Source of the DNA: Pagrus major
Taxonomy: Eukaryota; Chordata; Actinopteri; Spariformes; Sparidae
Assembly (NCBI RefSeq): GCF_040436345.1
Contig: NC_133216.1
Coordinates: forward strand, 20,423,792 to 20,487,791
Length of the DNA stretch: 64,000 bases
Direction of reading: 5' to 3'
Positions 47,401 through 58,680 of this stretch are shown here, piece by piece. How positions within the stretch are numbered: the stretch's first letter is position 1; each line of letters begins with the position of its first letter. The notes below the pieces were generated by a model. It did no database searches and was not told where the DNA came from. It saw only the letters and a list, made by a program, of their open reading frames with translations. The position numbers and the translations under genes were made by a program.

Positions 47401-48090
47401 AGTAGATTTGCTTACTGCATATGAGTGCTCTGAGAGGGCTTGGGTTGTCTCATTGCTCCCATTGAGGCAAGAGGTTGTGGGGCAACTTGATGGGAGCTGT
47501 CCCGCATCTGGTGACTGCCTCTCCCCATCGGTTTGAACCAGAGGGGTGAAAAGATTGTTCCCAGGACACACTTCAGTGATAGAAAAGGCATTGGTGATGC
47601 GTGGCCCTTTTGCACTGTCTATCTCGTCAGGCCTGGGAGCTTCTTTCTTTGTTTTTTTAGACAATGGGGCTGTGCTGGGGTCTGTGTATTTCACACATTC
47701 ATCCTGCCTCTCTTGTTCGGCAAGCTTCTCTAAAAAAGGAATCCCGAGTCTTTTTCCAGCTGCCACTAGCCCCCCTGTGTCCACTGCACCAGGTGATGTC
47801 ACCTTTGAGCAGTAGATAAAGTTGAGAATACTGGCGAACACCTCAGACTTCAGGTCCATCAGCTCCAGCACTTGGCTCGAGCTCCATGTCTCAGGAGTTG
47901 TCAGAGCGTTCCTGAAGTACCCGCTGCAGGCTGCCAGGATGTTCCTGTGGGCCCGAAACTTAACATCTTCCACCACGATGGTAACATCACAGAAGAGGCC
48001 TTGGGAGCGCTGCTCGTTGAGTTTGCTCAGCACAGTGTGAGGGTGAGCACTATCCATCAGGTTCTGAGTGCATGGGGACACCACAGTCAT
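44443..48090 (-). CDS. zbtb38: zbtb38, BTB and C2H2 zinc-finger transcription regulator
   Basis: ZBTB38 (CIBZ) binds methylated CpG-containing DNA in the nucleus and mostly represses transcription. The single coding exon gives 1215 residues; human ZBTB38 has about 1195. A BTB/POZ domain (about 10-120) begins VLSKLNEQRSQGLFCDVTIV. Zinc fingers lie at about 352-375, 383-406, 478-500, 504-527 and 532-555, with a second group near 941-1033 (YNCDICDSSF, YRCSFCPQRF). A basic PRKKRRIR stretch near 810 may be a nuclear signal. The N-terminus MTVVSPCTQN resembles human MTVMSLSRDL. A splice acceptor (TTTATTTAG) abuts the ATG, so the 5' UTR lies in upstream exons. The same neighbour and orientation as in human supports the name. 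Confidence 0.95.
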   Translation of the reverse strand: MTVVSPCTQNLMDSAHPHTVLSKLNEQRSQGLFCDVTIVVEDVKFRAHRNILAACSGYFRNALTTPETWSSSQVLELMDLKSEVFASILNFIYCSKVTSPGAVDTGGLVAAGKRLGIPFLEKLAEQERQDECVKYTDPSTAPLSKKTKKEAPRPDEIDSAKGPRITNAFSITEVCPGNNLFTPLVQTDGERQSPDAGQLPSSCPTTSCLNGSNETTQALSEHSYAVSKSTEGKDSSQWDNKKVCKPAISQPKQLIYRNAGPLKKRHRLRGALGRSILPTPAEPQTDTPNAITPTLPDGVSAAPTAAMTPPPLFSEAETDRSIDPGLPVATDNVPVELGPPTLSPHPEESISIYGCEHCPEIFTNKALLTIHSEVHKKRFVSHLFCKFCHRKFIHLKRLRNHEQVCPRVARGPPKLDATDLSTKEVQSDDMPDMESITTQIPSDDLSTPYTEEPLHVDQSEPPQSERVLRPGGSQRRYNCSVCKRVYVTLSSLKRHENVHSWQRAYPCHYCNKVFALAEYRTKHEIWHTGERRYQCIFCLETFMTYYILKNHQKSFHGIDPSLAVKKKSANGGLKASVYPIKLYRLLPMKFRKRQYKTYSQTYSESVERGDQAPLDSNSLIPPFEENGLISHPDTAPFPLTFMATTKMVAPVMPRISFDKPCDQDIDQSLNSESDIQRGTRKEGENRDSSFINFSFQPNTESAAVDDPSDLSNSEHISHNVPFLNSLNNVKKLSELSASAKRVEEMTKEILQSSTENLVRDKMVGAKTETYIAKPACPGPSVDGAAMPLCQITVKIGNEAIIRRQIKGSKLFPRKKRRIRQLSVEESECPPTRENSESPRLRLRPEVTAATETETYEDPNDCDTADMLWRPYYSYKAKKKRKKLRFKHRKGLFHRYPETSGDRTAAGEAHLDKSSWLTDESISGVSAEAKRGLNRNPSPRATYNCDICDSSFITETGLKAHVIGSHPCFCRTCGKQGPPGEVPAGGDYICNNCMENGSCFDNTPRSPNPEKKYRCSFCPQRFLYLATKRSHEKKHQETNEEGYNYDNFTPCSKYSEHLSEDNKQDTIKTEDSDNQGSPDIKSERLEGGGFSIDKIKPKIEDTTDFMSLTTYQDMSYSNIKSPLSPCTDPLLSSKVKQKVQKKRLNAHHSMHLIPKKQSRDRGNDGNKDFLMGPRTTNHNDCEKPFKLFRRNDSEAKGTHIAMHKPDKWMCKEEPFF

Positions 48091-51069
48091 CTAAATAAAG
48101 AAGAGAAGAAATATCAGGTTATTACAAAATGGTGGATCTGGATGATATTGTAAAAAATAATCCAGAAGATGTGTGTACATTTTGTATTTGAAAATATTTT
48201 AGCTCTTCTAGTGTTATTACACTAGATGGCAGTAATGTCCTGACAGATGAGCTCCATTGCCAACAGTCTGGTCAACAGCTCTGGTGAGTCAAGGCATCAT
48301 AATCTCCATCCTGTTTCATTAAAAAAAATCCCTGCATAGGGTTAGGGTTAGTTTAAACCTTCATGAATGGGTCACATACTGAGTTTAGGACAGACTGTAG
48401 GATCATCAAAAGATAATCTATTATAAATTGTGAAACCTTATGGAACCGATTCAGACTTCTGCCACCGCTATCTAAAAGTCTTTCCCCATCTTTTGTTTTC
48501 CTGTATCCTATTCTTGCTTCCCTAGAAGCAACCTTTATTCTCTCCTAAAGGCTAAATAAGGCATTGTTTAAAGCTTGTCTCATTCTATTATTGTAGGAAA
48601 GACCTCACTGATGGACTAATAAATACATTGTTTTGATGAAGGATGGGTCTCGGCCCAGAATAGACCCACATTAACTTCTGGATAAAGGGATGGATTCAGG
48701 ATTTTTTCTGACTTTCTTTAACATTATGCATTTTTTGACATTTTGGTTAATTTCTCAGGTAATAACATGCATGGATCTTGCTGAAAAAAATAGGCATATT
48801 TAGCTGGCTGGTATCTATACGTGAGTACAGAAGGGGAGAGTTGGGCCTTGATGGAGGTATTGATTGCCATTCTAGTTTTGAGTAATGACTTTATGTTTGA
48901 AAGGGTGTTATTTAAAATCCCAGCTATTAAAAATTATGTGGGAAGGCATGTTGACTCTACTAATGATACTGTTGGTACTGCAAGAAAACATTTTAAGTCA
49001 AAGGACACTAAATTTTTGCCAAACATGTTGCCTCTGACCTATAATTGTAGTGTGAAGGTTGCGCTTCAAAAGGTTTTTTGATATAGTGACCGAATGCTCG
49101 ATGTCTTAATAACTTCCTATATGCAACGGCTTTTGGTCTGCCCACTCATTTCTTTTCTGTTCCGCTGATCATTTTCTCTGTGGATTAACTAGTTTCTTTC
49201 ATACATGGATATTCTTGTTATGACCGCCCCAGGTAGGCTATGAACTAATCCCAGAACAAAGCCACGAGAGGATTCCCATCTTTCTAAGAACAACAGCTTT
49301 ACCCTTAATGTGAGTGGTCTTGAATTGCACCTAGTAAAATATGCTGCAGGTCCCTCAGTCATACATTTTTTTGTTATTATTACTCATTATAATTCAATTT
49401 TGGTGGTGATCTATTTGGTGTGCTACCGCAGCTCTGCATTAGCTCCAGTTCAGTCGTCTAGGTTAATGTGAAAATGACATGCAGACAGTTACGCACTGAT
49501 GACTCATACATTCCCTTCTTCGGTTGTTTGTCGGTCGGCAGTAGAGAGGCACCCTTTTACTTTCCTTACGTACAGTTTTTGTCAACTTTAACAACAGGGA
49601 ACAGTTAATTGATGCCTCATGAGTGAAATGGCTGCCAGGAAGTTCCACTGATGTAATGTAATGTAGCACGGCAAGTACAGTGATCACTGCCGTGAAACAT
49701 AGAAACAATAACATTTTTAACCTATTCAAAGAAGCTGCTGTATAAATAACATCATAATACTATATCTGAGGGACACACATCTTCCAGTTGTTACACCTGG
49801 GCACACACTTCTGTACTGTTTATACAGGCGAAACAGATTTCTGGTCAGAGGAATTACATAGTTTTTGTGTATCGACAAAGCAGCATTTGTGGATTCGTTT
49901 GATTTTGACAGTAAACTAGTATAATCTACAATCTGCAACCCCTAGAGGAAGTTAAAGTTCATTCATCCTCACTTGGAAAGAGGATGTATCACTCAGAATG
50001 TTGTTCTAATAGTGGCAAACTGATATCAGTCAGTGTGGTTTGAGTCCATACTGAGTCATTTAGCATGCCTCATGTAGCATGCTGACTGTACCCGCTAAGA
50101 CTCACTCAGCTTGTTCTTGTAAGTGATGAATCATTGCACCTGCATCGCTATTAATTAAATATCCAATTTAAGATCAGAGACAAGTTGGTTCTTGATATTA
50201 CTGTTATTTTTTCCACCTTGACTCAAAGTCATACAGTGACTTTGCTATTTAGCATGAGACCATGACTTCCTTTCCTCCAGAGATGCTTTGTCTATCTGCT
50301 GCCCTGGAGGCACCATGATTATATTTTGTGTCTCTCCCTCACGTGTTCTTTGTTCTTTGTTCTTTGCTCTTACATCATTAAAAACAGAAGAAGACTTTAA
50401 TTTATCCTGATCCATATGAGATTTAGTCAGTGCAAAGTATATCACAGTCAAGTTAGATAAAATTAACAGGCAATGTTTATCATTATTATGTTTATAATGT
50501 TTATCAGGGATGAGTCTTGACAAATGTAACAACTGATTTGAGCTGGAAATGTCTTAATGTTCTTAATCCAGAAGTCTTACGTCAATTAATTATCCTGTGA
50601 TCTAAGAGAAAACAAAAATCATTTCAATCAATTTTCTCAGGAAATCTGCCTCTTGTCTTCTTGATATAACAGAATAAATTAACCTGTAATCACCAGAAAA
50701 CAAGCGTTGTTATCTCGATATAAAGAAATAATTAACTTGCTCTCGAGATGAGAGCATTTTTAAAAAAATGCAAACATGGCTGCTCTTGGCTTCCGTAGAG
50801 ATCTAACTTTGTTTCGTGGTTTGCTTATTTTTTTGTCGTCGGCATCACGCATCATTTGTAACTTTTCAAGGTAACAGATTTACAGTATTTTTTGTTAAAC
50901 TCCAAAGCGGTTTAGGTAATTTAATGGTGATGTAATTTTTTATTTGTTTTTTCCTCTAATTTCCAGTTTCACGTTCGTGCAACAAATGCAATATGGCCGC
51001 CGTTCTTTAAGCCTCTCAGGCAGCTGAAAACACAACCAGCCTCCTGCCTTCTTTCTCAGACAGGCCTCC

Positions 51070-51083
51070 GTTGTCATGGCAAC
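51070..51083. promoter_or_regulatory. RFX X-box-like palindrome
   Basis: GTTGTCATGGCAAC fits the RFX-factor X-box consensus (GTNRCC, short spacer, RGYAAC) with one mismatch in the left half. About 80 nt to the left, ATATGGCCGCCGTT (50991-51004) resembles a YY1 site. Together they hint at a promoter or enhancer, possibly for zbtb38. Confidence 0.3.
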
Positions 51084-54004
51084 ATGCTATGGCGCAGCAC
51101 TTATTGGGATTCAGCTGGATGGCAAGTGACCGTGTTAGCTGTCCGGATATTCGGTCCCCTCTCTCCCACAAACATCCTGCCCTCTCTGAGAACCTACAAC
51201 ACACAGCAGTCTGCAGAGCAATCGAGGTTTGCTTTGTCTCCGCTTTAATGTACTTTGTGTATGTGTATCGGTCTGTGTGTCTTTGTCTGCAGGAGAAATG
51301 CTACCCAAAGGACTTTCTCATCTGATAACAGCAAGTGATGTGCCACCGTTTTTGTACTAATTTCTCAGTTGGTGCAGCTCACAGAAACAGTTTCATCTTT
51401 TCTTTTTTGTTGTCATTTTACTTTACCACTTTCACTTTTAACAATTTATACTAATTGTTGTGGTTTTTTGCCACCACATGCTGAGCGGAAATTTTGAATT
51501 TGTCATCAGTGCTTATGATTTTGCCACACCCAGCCTTCTTTTACCTTCAGAGCTCATGTGAAATATTTTTTTAAGTCTCCACTTGTAAAATAAAAATCCC
51601 CACATGCTAAACCACAAACCAAGAAATGACAGTGTAGCATACAGACAGTCTTGTCAAACAAAGAGCGAAATATCAAAGCAAAAGACACTTCACGCACCTC
51701 TGCAAAGCGTACTTCCGCAACAAAACAGGTTATAAATTGAGGGGAAACCATGCAAAACATACCTTAGTAAATCAGAGAAAACGATGCAGGGCGAACAGGA
51801 AACAGTGTCGTGCAGTATCCCTTTTCTACAGCCCTCAACATACCCAACTATACATGAATAACAGTTTCGTGAGGGCAAGGCGAAAGTAGTTTTTTTTCTA
51901 TGATGGTCGCTGAACGGTGGTGTTGTCAGAAGCAGAGCTTCTTCTGACGTCTTTCTTCCTCTCCCTCCCTCTCTGTGTGCAGATCTCTCAAGCTCCAACG
52001 TCCTTCGCCTCTGTCCATGCAGCCCAGGTCCTGGGCTAGATCTGCCCTGCCCTCCTCTGACTGTCCCTCTTCTGTCTTGCTACAGCTATAGGAATAACTC
52101 GCAGTTACTCACAGCTGTACAGCATGTAGCTAAACCGGAGTATGGGTCTGCCTTTGTGCTAGCTGGGCAACTGAAGCGTTTGCTCTGGAGCCACTGAGCA
52201 GGAAACGGCAACTTTTATTAAGCATGGCAGAGGGCTGTAGGGAGAGCGGAGAGATGCTGGGTGCTACATCACACACGAGCTCTGTAGTCGATGCTACAGC
52301 CAGAGAGAACACTCAGCTGCATTGCTGGTAGCAGCGTAGAGTGAGGAGTGCAACAAATGCCGTATTAAACCTCCCCAGCACCACACCAACTAGATCCCGA
52401 TGCATCGATGTTGACCAAAAGCACAAACGTCTTTTGCATGAAGCAGAATTATCTGTATAGAACATGCACCTTGAATACATAACGCTACACCATCTGTTTC
52501 AGGCTTGTGCACACAGACTCTGTCTGTGCAGCAGTATATTACACCAAAGCCCTCCGTCCGTGCTTACGCAGTCACTGTGGTTAGGTAATGCAGAAGCCGA
52601 GAGAAGATGGCAGAGTCTGCTGTCCTATTGTGCATCACAGCAGTCACAGGACAGATGTTCATCGATGGACATCGATGCGCTCTCTCACATTTGCAGCAAG
52701 CGTGCAAACTGATTGCAAGGCTGAGGGGGAAGAGAGAGTCCTGCTATCAGTGGGGACTCTCGGTATACCTATATAGAGGCTGCTGATTGATGCAAAAGCA
52801 GCAGATGCGTCAGCACTGCAGACAGGGGGGAGGGGAGGAAGCTGAACCCGACATGGCACTGTGAGCCTCTCGCTAGCCTCTGAGCACGGAAGCAGCTCTT
52901 TTATTTACACAACTCAGTGCAGTCATATGACTGTGTGGGTCCTCTCCTCATGCTGGCTGAGACCCACTTAAAACCAGTTTCAGTGCCATTTAATTGTATG
53001 TACTGTTGAGTTCAAAAGACAAAGTAGCAGGTGACATATCATTATGCATGCACTCATTGCCCTAAAGGAATGAAACGTGCTGTTCAAGGAGTGTTTGTGC
53101 TTTCGTCTCTTGAAATACCATCAGTACTCACACAAAATCTTAGCTGCTGTATTGTCCTTTTCCCTTTTCTGTCTTTGATATATCACATTATGTAGGTTTA
53201 ATGAACACACAATTAACCACAGACTCAGTGGTCTACTTTTGGTGCTGACAGCCTGCTTACTTGAGGGCCCCATAAATTAGCCTGAGGGACCAGCCAGTGT
53301 ACCAGTCTGTCAGGTAATTAAACCTTAAAATGTGTGTGACACTGGGCCATGTTGGTGTGACACCTAAAAACAAAAAAAGAGACAACAATCCAAGTGGCTA
53401 AAGTCGCTGCAGTACAAACCCTCTGTAATTGGAGCCAGAAAATCTAAATTTGGGAAACTAAGAGGGAGTCTGGCAGAGTATGTGGCAGCCACCACAGCAG
53501 ACTGTGATTTCCAAAGACTCCTGTCGGTTAAAAAGACCCAAATTCACAGCAAAGACACAACAAGACTGTGGACAAAATTATGTTTTTTTCAATTGACTGC
53601 AGTATATTTTCAGTTTTCTGTGAGGCAGTGTCTAAAATCTAGACCAGTCGTTCCATCAGTGGCATTTAAAGAGAATATGTGAACATTTTTATCTCTGGAG
53701 CATTTTTAGTTTGTGTCCTCATTTCAAGTCCTCTGCAGTAGCTTCAGTGACTTGAAGTGAATGCTGGTTTTGATTGGGGGCAGACCATCAGGATTACTTC
53801 TTTGTGTCCATCTTATAGTCTTCACGAGAGCACAAAACAATTGCTAATTTGTATGAACCGTATGTCTTACAAATGCGTGTAGAATGAAATGCCGCTGTGG
53901 CTTTTTAATCATTTTTAACATAAAATTTTACCATAGTGGACCATTTTTAACTTCCGAGCCATCAGTAATATTTTCTATAGTTGGGCAGTTTACAGGGTTG
54001 GGAA

Positions 54005-54510
54005 TAGGGTTGTTCTGATACCGTACTAGAATCTGAAATGCCTCTGACACGAGCTAAAAGTCTTAATCGGTATTGTCGAGTACGTGAACAATTACCCCCG
54101 AGAGTGGACCCTGTTTCTTCACAGCAGCGTCTCGTGTCGGCAAGTTCGCGTATTATTTAGGACCGATATTTGTGCTCTTTCTCAGTTATGACCGACTATC
54201 AAATTAGGTTTTGAAGATATTTCTGTGGCAGTCATTCCCTGTCTTTTACAAAGGGTTCAACCTGAGCCAGGCTGTACAACAGTGACAGCAATCATATCAC
54301 ATCATACCTATTCTAGATACATCTGTAATTTTGGACAATAAGGTTTATTGTTAAATTAATGGTAAATATCTTGGCTCTGTTACATATCTTAGTCACAAAT
54401 CATTGCAAAAATGTGTGTTTATCAGCCAATATATCAATATCTGAATTTTTCATTCCCCAATATCGCTTTTGGCACCGGCCCCAAAAATCCAGTACCAGTG
54501 AGGCTCTAAT
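54005..54510. repeat. degenerate teleost repeat
   Basis: TAGGGTTGTTCTGATACCG at the left and GGCCCCAAAAATCCAGTACC followed by GGCTCTAA at the right recall a common fish hAT-type MITE whose ends carry such words. The two ends are not simple inverted copies of each other, so they may be two separate fragments. Confidence 0.35.
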
Positions 54511-57202
54511 GTTAATGACATAATTGGGAAAATGTCCTTCTCAGTCTCAAGTTAAATGTGGAATCAAAACTGCAAATTAAATCAAATGTACTGCCCAGAC
54601 TTAAAGCACTTAGATATTAATCTGAAGAGTGGATCATATGAAGTATTATGTAAGCAGCATTTTGTCACCAGCTCTTCAGATCACAGCTAGGATGCATTAA
54701 AAAAAAACCATGACAAAGTTTACCGGCCTCTGTGCCTCTGATGCTCAGTAAACTCAGCCTCGGCCTGTAGAGACTCTCATCAGCAGAGAGGCACAGACTG
54801 TAGTACAAGGCTGAGTAGGCCTCATCCTCATTCTCAAAGCATTCACGCTCTTAGCATACAAAGACACTCATCCCTGGTAGCACTTAGGTTGCCGCCTTAA
54901 CAAGCACTCGTACTTGGACTTGCCTACCAAAATGTTTCTGTGCAGACGGTCCTGCTGGGCCTGTCTCTGCCGCTGTGGATGTCTCTCCGCTGTTTGTTTA
55001 GAAGCAGGAAAGGCTACCGTTCTCCCTTTGGCCTAGATTAGGCCTTCACTATCTTCCTTCTTCACTGCTGTCTGGATGTTGCCTGTGGACTATGGTTCTG
55101 GCAGAGGTTCCTTGTTCCTGCTGTGTAGAGTTGCCTTCTGGAGGCTGCTGCGTCACTCCCGCTGCATCACTGACCCATAAAGAGGAGCTGAGAAGGAGGG
55201 GTGGCGTGGTGAATGTGTGGAGGCAAGAGATAAGCAGAAAACAACCGCCACTGCTCCAGCAAACAAATGGATGAGGCTTCCGCTCTGCCACAGTTGGGGC
55301 CTAGTTGCTGCTGTGGTATTCAGGAAGTGGGTCGGGAGACAGATCCTTTATTGTTACGTAATGAATATTTTTCCTCCCAGACCAGACTCAGCTGAGAAGG
55401 CGGTATCCAGTGTTCAGAGGCTAATAATAGGCCATAGTACCTACCCGTCAGGGCTGTATGCGGTCATGTCAGATCATTCCAACACCCGGCTATCATTCAG
55501 GCAGAAGATTATTTAATAATGAGGGGAGTTTTGTTGTTGTTTGTTGTTGTGACCTGCTTTTTAACATGTGCTGGTAAAACAACATATTTGAATGAACTCA
55601 TGTTTGTGTTTCTATTTTGTGACAATAACAAGGACAATACTAGTGTGTAGCTGTTTTGTTAACATTCATTGTACCATATGTTCTTTCTGGTCCACTAAGG
55701 TACCTGTTAGAAACAGAAAAAAAGACAGTGCATACCTTTTGTCTTACGTTACTGGTTTCAGGTGAGGTCGCACCGGTGAGGCAGACGCCCTTACAGACGT
55801 ATCTGTACAAGGTTTCAATCCAGAATAAGTGCGTTGTACTCTTTAGGCCTGGATATGGTAACCAGAATTACACTTGTTTTGCACACGTTACCCAAGGGTT
55901 TATTTGCTTGATCCTCCTCCTCCCAGCATCTGACTCTAGTTTTCACTGCCATGTTGCTCCCTCTGCTGGCTGCACACATGAACACAGCACAGAGACCACA
56001 TACAAACGCAGGCTGACTGTAGGCAGAGGCAGCGTCGGGTGCCGAGGGCCTTCAGCAGAGGGCGCAAGAACAGTCCACTGGCAAATGTAAACAGGAAGTA
56101 CAACATGAAATTGAACATTTGCCTCCATATGTTGACTCCGGTTGCTCTAACTGGCAATAGACAAGTTTTTTTATTTGACATTATGAAGTAAAAATGGATG
56201 GGACAGTTTAATGGCTACAGAATAATGAAACCATCTGCGTTTACATCGGTTCCCTGGAAACTTTGCTTCCACTCTACAATTTTGTCTGCCACCGGGCACG
56301 AAATCTTCCAGGGAAAAGGAAGGTTAACAGGCGAGCCAGTCAGGTTAGCAGCCTGGCACCATTTCTGATTGCTTTCACAGCTCTATTATAGACTAAACGA
56401 TTGGATAAACTCACGTTTTGTGCTGTGATGTTGTTATTTGAGGCTCGGAGGAAAACGGGAACAAACCAGTTGTCTGTTGCCATCGAGTTGTTGTACGTTT
56501 TAACAGTGTGAATGAGTTTGTGAGCAGTTTGCTCGGTTGTCTTTATGTTGCACGTGAGGCCCTGTGAGTGTGTTTTTGTTGCAGTGTCTGGTTTGATGCA
56601 GCAGTTCACTTAATCCAACACAGATGTCTCCTATGGAAAGAATCCTGAACCTTAAGTATTCATGTTTTTGTTATAAGCCTTTTTTATTATGTTTTAGCAG
56701 TTTATCATTCAGGAAACACAATGTTACACTACATGCTGTATTATACAGAGGATTGCAGCGATATGCCTCTTTCAAGATATAACAGGGTATGAAAATGGAT
56801 GATAATTACACCATGTACGTTTGCTTATCTGCAGTATTGAATTCTACTGTATTAGTGTTATAATAAAGCATTTATTCAGCAAAAAAATCCTTGTTTTCTT
56901 TCCTTTAAAGGTCATTGTAACTGATGATGATGATAATAATAACAATAATGTAATGATCTATACTGAGATGTCTGTCATACCGTGAAAATCTCTAACCATT
57001 GCAGCCCGGATCATACAGTATGCTAATTAAATGTACAAGTAACATTACTCAGTGTACACTCCCTGCAGCATGAATAACTTGCAAGTGAGAATTACTAGCA
57101 TCTATCCACTGAATGCTGCTGGTAATTGTTGCCATCCAAAGTGTAACAAGAAAACGGCGATGCATCAAAATACTGATTTGTATTGAAGAATATTCCACAC
57201 TC

Positions 57203-57525
57203 TTAAAGGTGCGATGTGTAAGATATAGTGTTTTAGTTAAAACGTTAGAAAAATGAGGCTGTGTTCATTCAGTCTGGTGTCTAGCCATATTGATTGGGAG
57301 GCTGCTGAGCTCTGTTGCCTGTGGTGTAAACACACCAACACTCTCACCTGTGATTAAGGTTAAAGTGAACTAGCTGCACGGCTAACTGAGCTTACTACCT
57401 ACAGTGACTTCAGCCAAAGATTGGCCACAGCGAAGGGTGTAGTGAGCAACAGTTTGCGGTTACTCTGGTGAAATGCCGCCCTCTGTTTGTTCTTTACACT
57501 CAATCTTTACACATTGCACCTTTAA
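57203..57525. mobile_element. piggyBac-like MITE with TTAA ends
   Basis: The left end TTAAAGGTGCGATGTGTAAG and the right end CTTTACACATTGCACCTTTAA are inverted repeats of about 22 nt with two differences. TTAA lies at both boundaries, the target used by piggyBac transposases. The 323-bp interior has no coding frame. Confidence 0.75.
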
Positions 57526-58559
57526 ACCAATGGAATAAACATCTTTGTAGATCACATATCTCAACTCTAAACCACAAAAAAAGATCTTCCACCAGCCCAT
57601 GGCATTTGCTAGGCCCTCCATGTCACAGGTAAACTCAGCACACCGAATCCTCACAGTCAGCTCCCAAACGTCTCAGGATCGCAGAGCTGGTACAGTCCAA
57701 CAACAAAACACAATGCAGATGTAGAGGTGTACAGTGTAGAAATACAACAAAGCACAAACATACATGCCAGAGAGAGAAAGAATAATAGAGAGTTATACAC
57801 CACGTCTGTGCCATCGGATAGAGACAATACTGTACTTTTGTAAACTCGTGTTACGAGGCTCTCACCTTTCTGGATCTCTGTGAAACCTGTGCCAGCAGGG
57901 TTAGGGTACCGGATCCTGAGCAATATGTCATCAGATCAAGCGCTCCAGGTGATCAAACTTTCCCTGACAAAGTGATCCAGGAGAGACACATCAGAAAAGA
58001 AAAGAAGCAATCATAGATTTCCATTAAATCAAATGCTGGGCCCAAACAGTGTCGCCTAATGTGACACTTCTCCAAACCAAATTGACTTTTGTGTGAATCC
58101 AACATGACCTGAGGCAGGATGAACATTTACATCCCTTGAACAAGGTAACAGGTTCTCCAGGTTAGTCTGTGAGACTCTGCTTTATAAACGTTAACACAAA
58201 TGCTAAACCTCAGCTTTGGTTGTGACAAGTTGTGAAACAGGTTTTGAAGGAGGTGGACTCAGGTAAGATGCTCCCCCTGGCAAGGACGCCATTTTGGACG
58301 CAGAATGTAACCATGACAACTGAAAAGACACTAGTGTTTATTCAGCGGCGGGGGACTTTAATGGATTACACGTTACATTGATGTGACGCGTGGCATCATA
58401 TTAATTTATACAGGTGATTGTTTTAATGCATGTTTATCGATGGGGGGGAGGGGGGGGGTCACGACCCAGCGGATTGATACTTTGTATCTGTGACAAGCTA
58501 ATGTTACCAGTGACTTCAGTGTTGCAGTGATTATGTGTGAAAAGCGGACTATATAGCTC

Positions 58560-58680
58560 CACCTTTTTGCGTGGAGACTCCACAGCTAACAAATAGTTTT
58601 TTCAACAGATCGGTGCATCCGGTGATCGCAGCGGCATTGTCGGCTAAAAACCAAGCAGATGCCGAAAGCTACGATCAGAC
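58560..58680 (+). other. trip12: probable non-coding first exon of trip12
   Basis: A GC-richer stretch ends at CGATCAGAC followed by a perfect donor GTAAGT (58681-58686) on the plus strand, and the next good acceptor precedes the trip12 start exon. The left boundary (transcription start) is a guess. Upstream, 58.2-58.5 kb is also GC-rich with a poly(G) run at about 58442-58460. Confidence 0.5.

Larger units (their letters stand above)
48094..58500. other. 10-kb stretch without recognised coding sequence
   Basis: This region should contain zbtb38's non-coding 5' exon or exons and promoter, because the zbtb38 start is preceded by an acceptor. I cannot place them. One candidate donor on the minus strand is GTGAGT at 52105-52110, next to a GC-richer stretch; another possible regulatory spot is at 50990-51083. 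Repeats at 54005-54510 and 57203-57525 are described separately. The open frames here lack family resemblance. Confidence 0.45.

Noticed and set aside
48337..48351. GGGTTAGGGTTAG telomere-like motif
   Set aside because: Only two units in unique sequence. Too short to be an interstitial telomere.
57657..57923. 88-codon minus-strand frame beside the trip12 promoter, considered as a divergent FBXO36-like gene
   Set aside because: In human FBXO36 is divergent to TRIP12, but this frame has no F-box or other similarity and no splice structure.
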